From Anaerolineales bacterium (GTDB lineage Bacteria; Chloroflexota; Anaerolineae; Anaerolineales; Villigracilaceae), in NCBI GenBank assembly GCA_015075725.1, contig JABTTV010000001.1:1178001-1242000 (forward strand): DNA of 64,000 nt, given 5' to 3'. The notes under the pieces are model-generated. The model saw only the letters and a program-made list of their open reading frames with translations, searched no databases and had not been told where the DNA came from. Below are positions 39,769 through 48,497 of the stretch, piece after piece. Within the stretch, counting starts at the first letter, position 1. Each line of letters starts with the position of its first letter. The position numbers and the translations under genes were made by a program.

Positions 39769-41562
39769 TTAATACACTCTCGCCTTAGGCTGGTGTTTCG
39801 TAATCACGACCGGCTTGTACGAAATCTCCGCCTTGCCGTTCTTCTTCGTCACCAGCGTATGTTTCAACCAGTTCTCATCGTCGCGTTCGGGATAATCCTC
39901 GCGCGAATGGCCGCCGCGGCTTTCCCTGCGGTTCAACGCGCTCATCGCGATCACCTCCGCCACTTCGAGCATGTTGCCGAGTTCCCACGCATTCAACAAC
40001 TCGGTGTTGAAGATCGTACCCGTGTCGCTCACACGGACATCCTTGTACCGCACCTGCATCTCACGCACCTTCTCCAGAGCCGATTGCATCTCATTCTCCC
40101 TGCGGTAGATGCCCACATCGCGGAACATGACGCTCTTCATCTCGTTGGACAGGTCGAACGCGTTCTCTTTTCCCGACCCATTGCGCAGCGCCTCAAATTC
40201 GGACCTCGCGGCTGAGTCTGCGTCCCCAGGCAGCCTGGTCCATTCAGCGGATTTGGCGTACTCCGCCGCTTTGAGTCCTGCATGTTTTCCGAACACGACC
40301 AGGTCGAGCAGGGAGTTTGTCCCAAGCCGGTTCGCTCCATGCACGGAGACACACGCACACTCGCCCGCCGCATACAAACCGGGGACTTTTGAGCCTTCAT
40401 CGTCCACGACCACTTCGCCGAATTTATTGGTGGGAATGCCGCCCATCGTGTAATGAGCCGTCGGCTGGATGGGCATCATCTGGGTTATCGGGTCCACGCC
40501 GAGGTAGACGCGGCAGAAATCGATGATGTCGGGAATCTTTTTCAAGACGGTATCCCCGGTGATGGTGTAGGGAGAGCCGTCCGGATTCTTCCTTCCATCC
40601 TCCGCCGCAAACTTGTTCACCGTCTCCGGGCGGATATCCAGCCAGACATAATTCTTCCCATCCACGCCGCGCCCTTCCTTGATCTCGGTCAATATCGCGC
40701 GCGAGACCACATCGCGCGAAGCAAGGTCCTTGACCGATGGCGCATACTTCGGCATAAAGCGCTCGCCCATGCCGTTGATCAACACGCCGCCTTCGCCGCG
40801 CACGCCTTCGGTGATGAGAATACCGAGTTTGTAAATACCCGTCGGATGGAATTGAAAGAACTCCATGTCCTCGAGCGGAATGCCGCGCCGATACAGGATG
40901 GCTGCGCCGTCGCCCGTGTAGGCATAGGCATTGGATGTCACTTCGAAAATGCGCCCGTGTCCGCCTGTGGCAAAGACAATTGATTTTCCATGAAAAGTGT
41001 GGAGCTCTCCCGTCGCTAATTCGATCGCGACAATGCCCGAAGCCTTGCCGTCCACCATGATGAAGTCCACGACCTGGTATTCATCGAAGAAGGTCACGTT
41101 GTTCTTGATGCACTGCTGATACAGCGTTTGCAGGATCATGTGACCGGTACGGTCCGCGGCATGAGCGGCGCGGCGGACGGGTTTGCCCGTTTCGTTGTTG
41201 GTATGCCCGCCGAACGGACGCTGCGAAATTTTGCCTTCGGGAGTCCTGTCGAAAGGCAGTCCCATGTGTTCCAACTCAAGAACGGCATCGATGGCTTCAT
41301 TGCACATGAACTCGATGGCATCCTGGTCTCCGAGATAGTCCGACCCTTTGACGGTATCGTACATGTGCCATTCGGGTTTGTCTTCCTCATAGTTTCCCAG
41401 CGCCGCGGAGATGCCGCCCTGCGCCGCGCCCGTGTGCGAGCGCGTGGGATATAACTTGCTGATGACCGCCGTCTTCGCGGACTTGGAGGCGTACAACCCC
41501 GCCATGAGCCCCGCCCCACCCGCGCCGACCACGATCACTTCGAATTGATGAACATTCGGCAT
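39769..41562 (-). CDS. sdhA: Succinate dehydrogenase/fumarate reductase flavoprotein subunit
   Basis: 597 residues from MPNVHQF. FAD motif [12 protein letters not shown]; the FAD-linked His43 in [13 protein letters not shown]; substrate residues in [14 protein letters not shown] and [15 protein letters not shown] and the C-terminal [13 protein letters not shown]. Oxidises succinate to fumarate. AGGAG 9 nt before this ATG rules against a GTG 24 nt upstream. Confidence 0.97.
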   Translation of the reverse strand: MPNVHQFEVIVVGAGGAGLMAGLYASKSAKTAVISKLYPTRSHTGAAQGGISAALGNYEEDKPEWHMYDTVKGSDYLGDQDAIEFMCNEAIDAVLELEHMGLPFDRTPEGKISQRPFGGHTNNETGKPVRRAAHAADRTGHMILQTLYQQCIKNNVTFFDEYQVVDFIMVDGKASGIVAIELATGELHTFHGKSIVFATGGHGRIFEVTSNAYAYTGDGAAILYRRGIPLEDMEFFQFHPTGIYKLGILITEGVRGEGGVLINGMGERFMPKYAPSVKDLASRDVVSRAILTEIKEGRGVDGKNYVWLDIRPETVNKFAAEDGRKNPDGSPYTITGDTVLKKIPDIIDFCRVYLGVDPITQMMPIQPTAHYTMGGIPTNKFGEVVVDDEGSKVPGLYAAGECACVSVHGANRLGTNSLLDLVVFGKHAGLKAAEYAKSAEWTRLPGDADSAARSEFEALRNGSGKENAFDLSNEMKSVMFRDVGIYRRENEMQSALEKVREMQVRYKDVRVSDTGTIFNTELLNAWELGNMLEVAEVIAMSALNRRESRGGHSREDYPERDDENWLKHTLVTKKNGKAEISYKPVVITKHQPKARVY

Positions 41563-41660
41563 GAATTTACTGCTCCTAGTTTTCACTACAACGGGTCAAA
41601 AAGGGGCACAAAGTTTTTTTCCTACTTTGCGACACTTCGTGTCCTTTGTGGTTAATGGAT

Positions 41661-42095
41661 TTAAGAAGTCCAGAGGATCCACAAGCCCATGAGCATCATT
41701 GCAGTCATAAAAACGACGCTCAACAGGCGCACAAAATTGCGTCCCTTTGAACTTACGATGTAATCGTCCGCAATGACCACCAGACCATGCACACCGTGCG
41801 CTGTGGCAAGCAGCAGAAGCGCGCTGGCGGTCAACTTCCAGAAGGGAGTCGCCCACGGTTCGATGTCCTGCAAATCGGTGCCTTCCACATGGGTCACATT
41901 CGGCATGAAGGACCAGCGCATCACGTCGGCAAGGTTCATATTGTTGCGCGCGCCCATCACCAGCGCCCCGATCAGGGCAAAGAGGATCAAAGCATACATT
42001 CCGAGCGCGGAAAGGCGGGTGAAGACCCACATGATGGATTCGAAGTTCGTCAGCCCGCGTTCTTTGAGGGAAAGGGTTTTCGTCTTCGTCTTCAT
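41661..42095 (-). CDS. sdhD: Succinate dehydrogenase membrane anchor subunit
   Basis: 144 residues, three membrane helices at about 28-48, 85-108 and 120-140. The second holds ATAHGVHGLVVIADDY with His for heme b or the quinone site. The order and one-base gap to sdhC fit. GGAGG before the start. Confidence 0.88.
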   Translation of the reverse strand: MKTKTKTLSLKERGLTNFESIMWVFTRLSALGMYALILFALIGALVMGARNNMNLADVMRWSFMPNVTHVEGTDLQDIEPWATPFWKLTASALLLLATAHGVHGLVVIADDYIVSSKGRNFVRLLSVVFMTAMMLMGLWILWTS

Positions 42096-42096
42096 C

Positions 42097-42471
42097 CTAA
42101 CCTCCCAACCCCGTGCTCAAGATGACGTACAGACACAATCCATACAAGGGGATGAATACCGCCCATTCGATCCAGATGGCTTCCCTTTGATGTTCGAGCA
42201 TCTTCGGGAAAAGATCGAGAAGCGTGATCCGCAAGCCGTTGATGGCATGGAACAGCGCGCAGAAGAAAACAAATGCCTGGAACGCCCAATTTTCGTAGAT
42301 GTTGTTGATCCCCGCCCCAAGCTTCCCGCCGATAAACGATGCCAGGATATGCACCGCAATGAGGACCGCCATTCCCAACCCGCCGATGCGGTGCAGGATA
42401 AAAGTCAGGTACCCCGCCGGTCCGCGGTAGCGCAGACCCGTGGATAGGCTGACATCCCGTTTCAAGCCCAT
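42097..42471 (-). CDS. sdhC: Succinate dehydrogenase cytochrome b subunit
   Basis: 124 residues with three helices. ILHRIGGLGMAVLIAVH carries the heme-axial His region (SdhC H-R motif), and FHAINGLRITLLDL is the second conserved block. First gene of the operon; the divergent region upstream separates it from the Rieske operon. A TAAAAT at 42510-42515 gives a short leader with GGAGG. Confidence 0.9.
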   Translation of the reverse strand: MGLKRDVSLSTGLRYRGPAGYLTFILHRIGGLGMAVLIAVHILASFIGGKLGAGINNIYENWAFQAFVFFCALFHAINGLRITLLDLFPKMLEHQREAIWIEWAVFIPLYGLCLYVILSTGLGG

Positions 42472-42715
42472 GTGATTAGCCTCCGTGGTGAAAATTGTTA
42501 CGAGCGCTCATTTTACCCGCTATCTCTTAAAAGTTTAAGTGAAAAGGCGGGCATATCGAAACGTGACGAAAATCCTGTCAATTTCATTCCTGCCGTCCTA
42601 CACAATCAGGGTACAAAGACCCTTATAATCCAATTCCAATGCTTGGAAAACCGCGGTTTTCCATATTAATCCGACAATCAACGGCAAGCGCAGCACATTT
42701 CCCCTGGAGGCGTCC
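42472..42715. promoter_or_regulatory. Divergent control region between sdhC and the Rieske operon
   Basis: Minus side: TAAAAT (42510-42515) 38 nt before sdhC. Plus side: TATAAT (42624-42629) 87 nt before the Rieske gene, followed in the leader by a 20-bp perfect palindrome. No -35 match is convincing. No gene is seen in these 244 bp. Confidence 0.5.
42644..42663. promoter_or_regulatory. 20-bp perfect palindrome upstream of the Rieske gene
   Basis: TGGAAAACCGCGGTTTTCCA, symmetric over all 20 bp, about 8-27 nt downstream of the predicted start site of the Rieske transcript. Fits a dimeric repressor operator or an mRNA hairpin. Confidence 0.55.
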
Positions 42716-43213
42716 ATGTCTGACTCACACGAGTTATCCCGCCGGGATTTCATAAAGGTAACGACGGGTATTGTTGGAGGATTGATCGGTGCCATGATCG
42801 GTCTTCCCTCCGTTTTCTATTTGATCGATCCCGCATTCAAGGAGGGCGGCAAGGAAGCGTGGATTCCCATCGGCAAATTCGAAGATATGCAGGTCGGAAT
42901 GCCCTATCCCTTCTCGTTTACACGGGTACAGGTCAACGGCTGGGAACGAACCGCAAGTTCCTTCGGCGGATACGCCGTCCGCAAATCGGATGATCCGGAC
43001 GGGCTGCTCATCCTCAACAGCCGCTGTACGCATCTGGCTTGCACCGTGAACTGGTCGGCGGACGCAAATGCATTCATCTGTCCCTGTCACGACGCCAAGT
43101 TCAGCATGGAGGGCGAAGTGCTGGATGGACCTCCCCCGCGCGCGTTGGATATCTATGAAGAACACCGCATCACGGAAGACGGCATCATAGAGATCTTCTT
43201 CAAGGAAGCATAA
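42716..43213 (+). CDS. Rieske iron-sulfur protein of a bc/b6f-type complex
   Basis: 165 residues. Twin-arginine signal anchor SRRDFIKVTTG followed by a membrane helix (18-38). [2Fe-2S] ligands: C104-T-H106-L-A-C109 and C122-P-C124-H125. The usual CPCHGS is CPCHDA here, which is unusual near the cluster and may shift its potential. Accepts electrons from quinol and passes them to cytochrome c. First gene of the Rieske-cytochrome b-fusion operon. Strong CTGGAGG site. Confidence 0.93.
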   Translation: MSDSHELSRRDFIKVTTGIVGGLIGAMIGLPSVFYLIDPAFKEGGKEAWIPIGKFEDMQVGMPYPFSFTRVQVNGWERTASSFGGYAVRKSDDPDGLLILNSRCTHLACTVNWSADANAFICPCHDAKFSMEGEVLDGPPPRALDIYEEHRITEDGIIEIFFKEA

Positions 43214-43222
43214 CTGGAGCGT

Positions 43223-43300
43223 GTCATGCTGAGAGGCGCGAGGCGCCACGAAGCATCTCTATGACCAGTTTGGAAACTCTTCGCCACAGCTCAGAGTGAC
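43223..43300. repeat. MITE-like element copy 2
   Basis: 78 bp between the Rieske and cytochrome b genes, with ends GTCATGCTGAG and CTCAGAGTGAC and internal GAGGCGCCAC. Related to 34510-34590. It splits an operon without separating its genes. Confidence 0.55.
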
Positions 43301-43316
43301 AAATCGGAGTAAATCT

Positions 43317-43976
43317 ATGTGGAAAAACATTTACCTTTGGCTCGATGAACGCATCGGTTTCAACGACTTCTATAAAAATTTGCTCGACCGCCCCGAACCC
43401 AAAACCTCCTGGTGGAACACGCTCGGCTCAGCCAGCATGTTCCTTTTTGTTTTGCAGGGGCTGACCGGCATCTTTCTCACCGTGTATTACACCCCCTCGC
43501 CCGACCATGCCTATGACTCCGTCAACTACATCATGGAAGGCGTCGCTTTCGGCTGGTTGATCCGCGGCATTCATCATTGGGGCGCCACTCTTATGGTGAT
43601 CCTGGTCTTCGTCCACATGCTGCGCGTGTTCTACACCGCTTCCTTCAAATATCCCCGCGAGCTGACCTGGCTCATCGGAATCGGCTTGTTCCTCACCACG
43701 CTTGGCATGGGTTTCACCGGTTATCTGCTGCCGTGGAATCAAAAAGCCTTTTGGGCGACCACCGTCGGCACGCAGATCGCCGGGACGGCTCCCTACATTG
43801 GCGAATTCATTCTCAAAGCCCTGCGCGGCGGACCCGACCTGAGCGCCCTAACGCTCCAACGCTTCTTCTCCGCTCATATCTGGATCATCCCCGCCATCCT
43901 TGCCGCCTTGATCGGCGTCCATCTCTTCCTCATCATCAAGCACGGCGAATCGCACTGGCCCAAAAAGGAAGACTAA
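43317..43976 (+). CDS. Cytochrome b (N-terminal, b6-type) subunit
   Basis: 219 residues, four membrane helices, the heme-binding half of a split cytochrome b. Heme ligands are the His pairs in IRGIHHWGATLMVILVFVHM (helix 2) and SAHIWIIPA / LIGVHLFLIIKH (helix 4). WWNTLGSASMFLFVLQ and LLPWNQKAFWATTVG are b6 signatures. Followed after 3 bp by the subunit IV fusion. Confidence 0.93.
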   Translation: MWKNIYLWLDERIGFNDFYKNLLDRPEPKTSWWNTLGSASMFLFVLQGLTGIFLTVYYTPSPDHAYDSVNYIMEGVAFGWLIRGIHHWGATLMVILVFVHMLRVFYTASFKYPRELTWLIGIGLFLTTLGMGFTGYLLPWNQKAFWATTVGTQIAGTAPYIGEFILKALRGGPDLSALTLQRFFSAHIWIIPAILAALIGVHLFLIIKHGESHWPKKED

Positions 43977-43979
43977 GCC

Positions 43980-45365
43980 ATGAACGACGAAACCAAAAAA
44001 CAGATCAACGAACGGTACGAACGCGAACTCGATAAAGGTGAACGCTTCTGGCCCGATACCATCTTCAAAGATGTGGTCATGTCGTTGGGCATCTTCCTCC
44101 TGCTTATCCTGCTGGCGACCTTCGTCGGCGTGCCTGCCGAACCCAAAGCCGACCCGAGCGACACATCTTACATCCCGCGCCCGGAATGGTATTTCCTTTT
44201 CCTTTTCAAATTCCTGGCGTTGTATGGTCAGCTGCCCATCATTGGCAAGATAGAATGGCTTGCCACGGTGCTTATCCCCGGCATTGCCGTCGCTGTGCTG
44301 ACCCTGATCCCATTCATCGAGAAGAGTCCGCACCGCCATTACAGCAAGCGAGTCCTCCCCATCGCCATCATGACCATCATGGTCGTCGGCATCGTCTTGC
44401 TGACGTTGATGTCCGAGATCCCGACCGTTTCTGAAGATGGCTCTGCGTTGCTTGGGATGCTGCAAACCATTTCGGGGATTTTCATCCCCCTGGCGGCATA
44501 CATCCTGTTATTCGCTTTCAAAAATAACACCCGCCTCATGCTCTGGACGACGGGACTGGCGGCTGCTTCGATGATCCTCGTCTCAGGGACGGTGCTCACG
44601 CTCGCGCCGGAGAAAGAAGCGGAAGAGACCGAAGTCGCCACCACATTGCCGGACCAGATCGTCGCCGGGCAGGACCTGTACTCCATTCACTGCACCGAAT
44701 GTCACGGTGACGACGGGTCCGTCGCCGTCATCGAAGGCGTGGAAGGACTCGAGGGCGAAAAGATCACGCCCATCAACAGCCGCGATGTGCTTTATACCAT
44801 CACCGATTCCGCAATGAACGAAGTCATCGCCTATGGCCGCCCTAATGCGGGCATGCCGCCCTTCGGCAAGACCTACGGCGGCGAACTTACCAAAAGCGAG
44901 ATCGATTACATCATTATCTTCATGCGCTACCTGTGGGATGACCGATTCGAAGCGCCGGTCATCAAGCCGCTCTTCCCGCCCCTCGCAGACGGCGAAGTCC
45001 CATCATATGACGTTCACATCCAGCCCGTCGTGAAGCGTTATTGCATCTCCTGTCATCGCGCAGGAAAAGACAACAACAATTACCTGATGACCACCTACGA
45101 AGAAATCCTCACTACAGGCGATCAGGCTGCGAACAACGTCATCGCGGGCGACGAAAAATCATACCTTCTGCAAACCATACAGGGACAGTCCATCATGAAT
45201 CCTGAGAAACCCGATGAAGAACTGATCGGCGTCATGCCGCCCACCAAGGCGCTCAAACCCGACGTGGTGGATGTCTTCGTCCGCTGGGTGATGAACGGCA
45301 TGCCGCAAACCGCCGCGGAAGCTGCCGCGCTCTCCACAACGCCGACACCCACGCCGGCGCCGTAA
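43980..45365 (+). CDS. Cytochrome b C-terminal half (subunit IV-like) fused to two c-type cytochrome domains
   Basis: 461 residues. Residues 1-215: subunit IV with the quinol-site PEWY (68-71, IPRPEWYFLFLF) and four or more membrane helices. After a linker, a first cytochrome c domain with heme motif C238-T-E-C-H242 (Met candidate in AGMPPFGK), then a second with C355-I-S-C-H359 of the planctomycete-like type. Ends in a PT-rich tail. Both CXXCH motifs lie after the last helix, on the periplasmic side. The fusion keeps the electron acceptor tethered to the complex. Confidence 0.9.
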   Translation: MNDETKKQINERYERELDKGERFWPDTIFKDVVMSLGIFLLLILLATFVGVPAEPKADPSDTSYIPRPEWYFLFLFKFLALYGQLPIIGKIEWLATVLIPGIAVAVLTLIPFIEKSPHRHYSKRVLPIAIMTIMVVGIVLLTLMSEIPTVSEDGSALLGMLQTISGIFIPLAAYILLFAFKNNTRLMLWTTGLAAASMILVSGTVLTLAPEKEAEETEVATTLPDQIVAGQDLYSIHCTECHGDDGSVAVIEGVEGLEGEKITPINSRDVLYTITDSAMNEVIAYGRPNAGMPPFGKTYGGELTKSEIDYIIIFMRYLWDDRFEAPVIKPLFPPLADGEVPSYDVHIQPVVKRYCISCHRAGKDNNNYLMTTYEEILTTGDQAANNVIAGDEKSYLLQTIQGQSIMNPEKPDEELIGVMPPTKALKPDVVDVFVRWVMNGMPQTAAEAAALSTTPTPTPAP

Positions 45366-45384
45366 TAAACATCCCTTAAGAACC

Positions 45385-45414
45385 AACAGACCGCATCGCT
45401 CGATGCGGTCTGTT
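45385..45414 (+). terminator. Intrinsic terminator of the cytochrome operon
   Basis: AACAGACCGCATCG and its perfect complement (14-bp stem) with a 2-nt loop, followed by TTTATAT, 19 bp after the stop. Confidence 0.85.
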
Positions 45415-45435
45415 TATATCGCGTTGAAGATAAAC

Positions 45436-45441
45436 TATAAT
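45436..45441 (+). promoter_or_regulatory. -10 box TATAAT upstream of the DUF4383 gene
   Basis: TATAAT 50 nt before the DUF4383 start. No clear -35. Confidence 0.45.
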
Positions 45442-45490
45442 CGGGAAAATTTAATTTGTGTTATTCGACAATTCATGAGGAGAGAAATCG

Positions 45491-45934
45491 ATGTCAGGTA
45501 TGAACAACATTACCCGGTATTTTGCGCTTGTGGTCGGATTTGCATTTGTCCTCGCAGGCATCGCAGGTTTCATCCCCTTCTTCACCCCGCCGCCCCATGC
45601 AGACGCCCCTCATCTGATTTTGAACTCGAATTATGGATTGCTGCTCGGTTTGTTCCCGGTCAACACACTCCACAGCATCTTTCATTTTTCGGTCGGCGTC
45701 TTTGGCATTTATGCTTATCGCAATTACGTCATGTCGCGGTTCTTCTCCCGCTTCCTCGGCGTGACATTGGGAATCTTCACCGTCATGGGTTTGATTCCCC
45801 AACTTCATACAACATTTGGCTATTTGCCTTTGTACGGCCATGATATCTGGCTTCACGGGCTGGAGGCGGTGATCGGGCTGTATCTGGGATTCTTCCCGAG
45901 TCAAAATCAAACGGAGGCAGGTCATGTTCGATAA
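45491..45934 (+). CDS. DUF4383-family membrane protein
   Basis: 147 residues, four helices. ARYFALVVGFAFVLAGIAGF-type start, LGLFPVNTLHSIFHFSVGVFG, and the later PLYGHDIWLHGLEAVIGLYLG, all characteristic of DUF4383. Function unknown. GAGGAG 9 nt upstream. The next gene overlaps by 11 nt. Confidence 0.85.
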   Translation: MSGMNNITRYFALVVGFAFVLAGIAGFIPFFTPPPHADAPHLILNSNYGLLLGLFPVNTLHSIFHFSVGVFGIYAYRNYVMSRFFSRFLGVTLGIFTVMGLIPQLHTTFGYLPLYGHDIWLHGLEAVIGLYLGFFPSQNQTEAGHVR

Positions 45935-46772
45935 GTCGCCGGAGAATCCAGCCATCCCGTCATATCTGAGATTCGTCACCGCCGTTGAATGTTGTGTTGT
46001 TTTCACGGCGGCATTCATATTGTTCTTCCTGCCCGCCTTTTCTGAGTCTGTTTGGTCATGGGCGATTCCCCCGTTCAACGCGCGTTTCGTCGGCGCAGTC
46101 TATTTTGCGGCGTACATTCCATTGATCCTCTTCTGGCTCAACCCGCGCTGGACCCCCGGCAGGCTGGTGCTCTGGATGATCTTTGTGTTCACTGCTTTGA
46201 TCATGATCGCCATGTTCCTTCACGTCGATTCGTTCGCCTGGGACCGCCCCGCAACCTTTCTGGTCTTCTGGCCTCTTTATATTTTTCTGCCCATCAACTC
46301 GGCCATCTTTCTATACAAGTTCCGCAATGTCGAACTTAGAATCCAGGATGATCTTTCCCCAACCTGGAAAACCATCCTTAAGTTATTCGCCTTGCTCACG
46401 GGAATATACGGCATTGGATTGTTCTTTGCTCCTGAAACTTTGACCCGCTTCTGGCCCTGGCCCGTGGATGCCTTCCATGCCCGCATCTACGCTTCCGCTT
46501 TCGTCACGCCAGCTGTCGGCGCGTGGATCCTGAGCGGCAGGCGCGGCGCCGCCTCGGAATACCTGACCTTTGGGCTGAACCTGCTCGCGGGCGGTATACT
46601 GCCCATCCTCGGAACGCTTCTCACGCATCTTAATGTGCCCCCGGAACGTCAAGTAGATTTTGGAAGCCTTGGCACATGGATCTTCTTTCTATTCTTTCTT
46701 GCAACGGGAGTCCTGGGAGCCTTGCAGGTCCGGTTGGCGTTCCAGACAAAAAACAAAATGGAGAACAAATGA
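45924..46772 (+). CDS. Eight-helix membrane protein with internal duplication
   Basis: 282 residues, about eight membrane helices. FLPAFSESVWSWAIPPFNAR (near 33-52) and FAPETLTRFWPWPVDAFHAR (near 169-188) align residue by residue and both precede an A-x-Y-A helix, so the protein is a duplicated four-helix unit. Not recognised as a named family. Overlaps the DUF4383 gene by 11 nt. Confidence 0.7.
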   Translation: MFDKSPENPAIPSYLRFVTAVECCVVFTAAFILFFLPAFSESVWSWAIPPFNARFVGAVYFAAYIPLILFWLNPRWTPGRLVLWMIFVFTALIMIAMFLHVDSFAWDRPATFLVFWPLYIFLPINSAIFLYKFRNVELRIQDDLSPTWKTILKLFALLTGIYGIGLFFAPETLTRFWPWPVDAFHARIYASAFVTPAVGAWILSGRRGAASEYLTFGLNLLAGGILPILGTLLTHLNVPPERQVDFGSLGTWIFFLFFLATGVLGALQVRLAFQTKNKMENK

Positions 46773-46798
46773 AAACAGAAAGCGGACTTGAGTTAAAA

Positions 46799-46835
46799 AA
46801 AGACCTCGGAGGTTTTGGAAACCTCCGAGGTCTTT
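46799..46835. terminator. Bidirectional terminator between convergent genes
   Basis: AAAGACCTCGGAGGTTT and its complement (17-bp stem), 3-nt loop, with A-run before and T-run after, between the membrane gene and convergent icd. Confidence 0.9.
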
Positions 46836-46844
46836 GATCATCGA

Positions 46845-48362
46845 TCACTTCTTTTTCTTCTTCGCCGCCTTCTTAGGCGCAGCCTTCTTTGCCACTCTCC
46901 TGGCAGGCTTCTTCGCCGCAACCTGCGACCTTCCACTTTCAACTTTCAGCTCAGGACTCTTATCCATCCACTTGATGATCGCATCGCCGAACTCCGAGCA
47001 TTTGACCTCGGTCGGCTTGTCCATCAAACGCGCAAAATCGTACGTCACAGTCTTTGCCGCAATCGCGCCTTCCATGCCTTTGACGATCAAATCGGCGGCT
47101 TCTGTCCAGCCCATGTAGCGCAGCATCATCTCGCCGGAGAGGATGACTGAGCCGGGATTCACTTTATCCAGATCGGCATATTTCGGAGCCGTACCGTGAG
47201 TCGCCTCGAAGATGGCGTGACCCGTCACATAGTTGATGTTCGCGCCGGGCGCGATGCCGATTCCCCCCACCTGCGCCGCCAACGCATCAGAGAGATAGTC
47301 ACCGTTCAGGTTCATCGTGGCGATCACATCGTAATCGCGCGGGCGGATGAGGACGAATTGCAAAGTGACGTCGGCGATGGAGTCTTTCAACAGTAGTTTC
47401 GCTTTCCATTTGCCGTCGCCGTGAGTGGGCCACAATTTCAACGCTTCTTCCACCTCGGATTTGATATCGCCCTGCTGGGCGGGGGACATCATGTCGAAGC
47501 CGGGGTCGACCATCTTGGCATTGTCTTCAACGCTCAAATTCGGGTTCTTCTCTTTGTTGCCGAGGATCCAACTCTCGCGCTCGGTCACCACGTCGTTCCT
47601 GAACTCGCGCTTGCCGAGGGCGTAACCCCAGTCCTTGAACGCGCCTTCGGTGAACTTCATGATGTTACCTTTATGGACAAAGTTCACGCTCCTGCGTTTG
47701 TTGAGCAGGGCATATTGGATCGCCGCCCGCGCGAGCCTTTCGGTGCCATCCACCGATACAGGCTTCAAGCCGATGCCCGCAGTATCCGGGAAGCGCATCT
47801 TGGCATATTCCTTCGGGAAGGCTTCCTTGAACAATTCCTTGAACTTCTTGTTGTCTTCGGTTCCGTATGCAAATTCGATACCGGCGTAAATGTCCTCGGT
47901 ATTCTCGCGGAAGATGACCATATCCACGTATTCGGGATGATTAACCGGCGAAGGAACGCCCTTATACCAGCGCACCGGGCGCAGGCAGACGTACAGATCG
48001 AGCAATTTGCGGAGTTGAACGTTCAACGAGCGGATGCCGCCGCCGATCGGCGTGGTCAACGGACCTTTAATTCCCACCAGAAATTCTTTAAACGCTTCGG
48101 TGGTCTCATCGGGCAGCCAGCTTTGGAACATCTTGAACGACTTCTCGCCCGCATACACTTCCATCCAACGGATTTTGCGCTTGCCGCCATATGCCTTCTC
48201 CACCGCCGCATCGAACACGCGCACCGAAGCGCGCCAGATATCGCGCCCGGTCCCGTCGCCCTCCACGAACGGGACGATCGGGTTATCGGGGACGTTCAAC
48301 TTCCCATTTTGAATTGAAATCTTCGCCCCGCCCGCGGGGACTTTTACGTTTTGATATGCCAT
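46845..48362 (-). CDS. icd: Isocitrate dehydrogenase with a lysine/alanine-rich C-terminal tail
   Basis: 505 residues. Substrate motif [35 protein letters not shown], the catalytic Lys/Tyr regions, and [14 protein letters not shown]. The bulk (1-465) aligns with long bacterial icd, NADP-type by residues around the cofactor loop (not certain). After IIKWMDKS, a 38-residue tail rich in Lys, Ala and Arg ([20 protein letters not shown]) resembles a histone H1 or polycation tail; its first part is encoded by a TTTCCACTTTC simple repeat. A TATAAT at 48395-48400 and AGGAG precede the start. Confidence 0.93.
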   Translation of the reverse strand: MAYQNVKVPAGGAKISIQNGKLNVPDNPIVPFVEGDGTGRDIWRASVRVFDAAVEKAYGGKRKIRWMEVYAGEKSFKMFQSWLPDETTEAFKEFLVGIKGPLTTPIGGGIRSLNVQLRKLLDLYVCLRPVRWYKGVPSPVNHPEYVDMVIFRENTEDIYAGIEFAYGTEDNKKFKELFKEAFPKEYAKMRFPDTAGIGLKPVSVDGTERLARAAIQYALLNKRRSVNFVHKGNIMKFTEGAFKDWGYALGKREFRNDVVTERESWILGNKEKNPNLSVEDNAKMVDPGFDMMSPAQQGDIKSEVEEALKLWPTHGDGKWKAKLLLKDSIADVTLQFVLIRPRDYDVIATMNLNGDYLSDALAAQVGGIGIAPGANINYVTGHAIFEATHGTAPKYADLDKVNPGSVILSGEMMLRYMGWTEAADLIVKGMEGAIAAKTVTYDFARLMDKPTEVKCSEFGDAIIKWMDKSPELKVESGRSQVAAKKPARRVAKKAAPKKAAKKKKK

Positions 48363-48454
48363 CTTTCCGAATCTCCTAGCAAAATGTTGGCGGGATTATA
48401 ACATCCGCCTCTTCCTCGCCGACGCCTGCCCCGGCTTTCTGTGACTTTCATCTT

Positions 48455-48494
48455 AAAAAATGTGACTGCCACTTTTGAACGTGACAGTCACCTT
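48455..48494. repeat. Small palindromic element GTGACTG...CAGTCAC
   Basis: Between icd and the desaturase: GTGACTGCCAC and GTGACAGTCAC, imperfect inverted and direct copies. The same motif forms a hairpin at 51502-51541. Possible transcript end for the desaturase gene. Confidence 0.4.
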
Positions 48495-48497
48495 GAT

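Noticed and set aside
47421..48317. Plus-strand frame of 298 codons opposite icd
   Set aside because: Antisense to isocitrate dehydrogenase with no domain or ribosome binding site.
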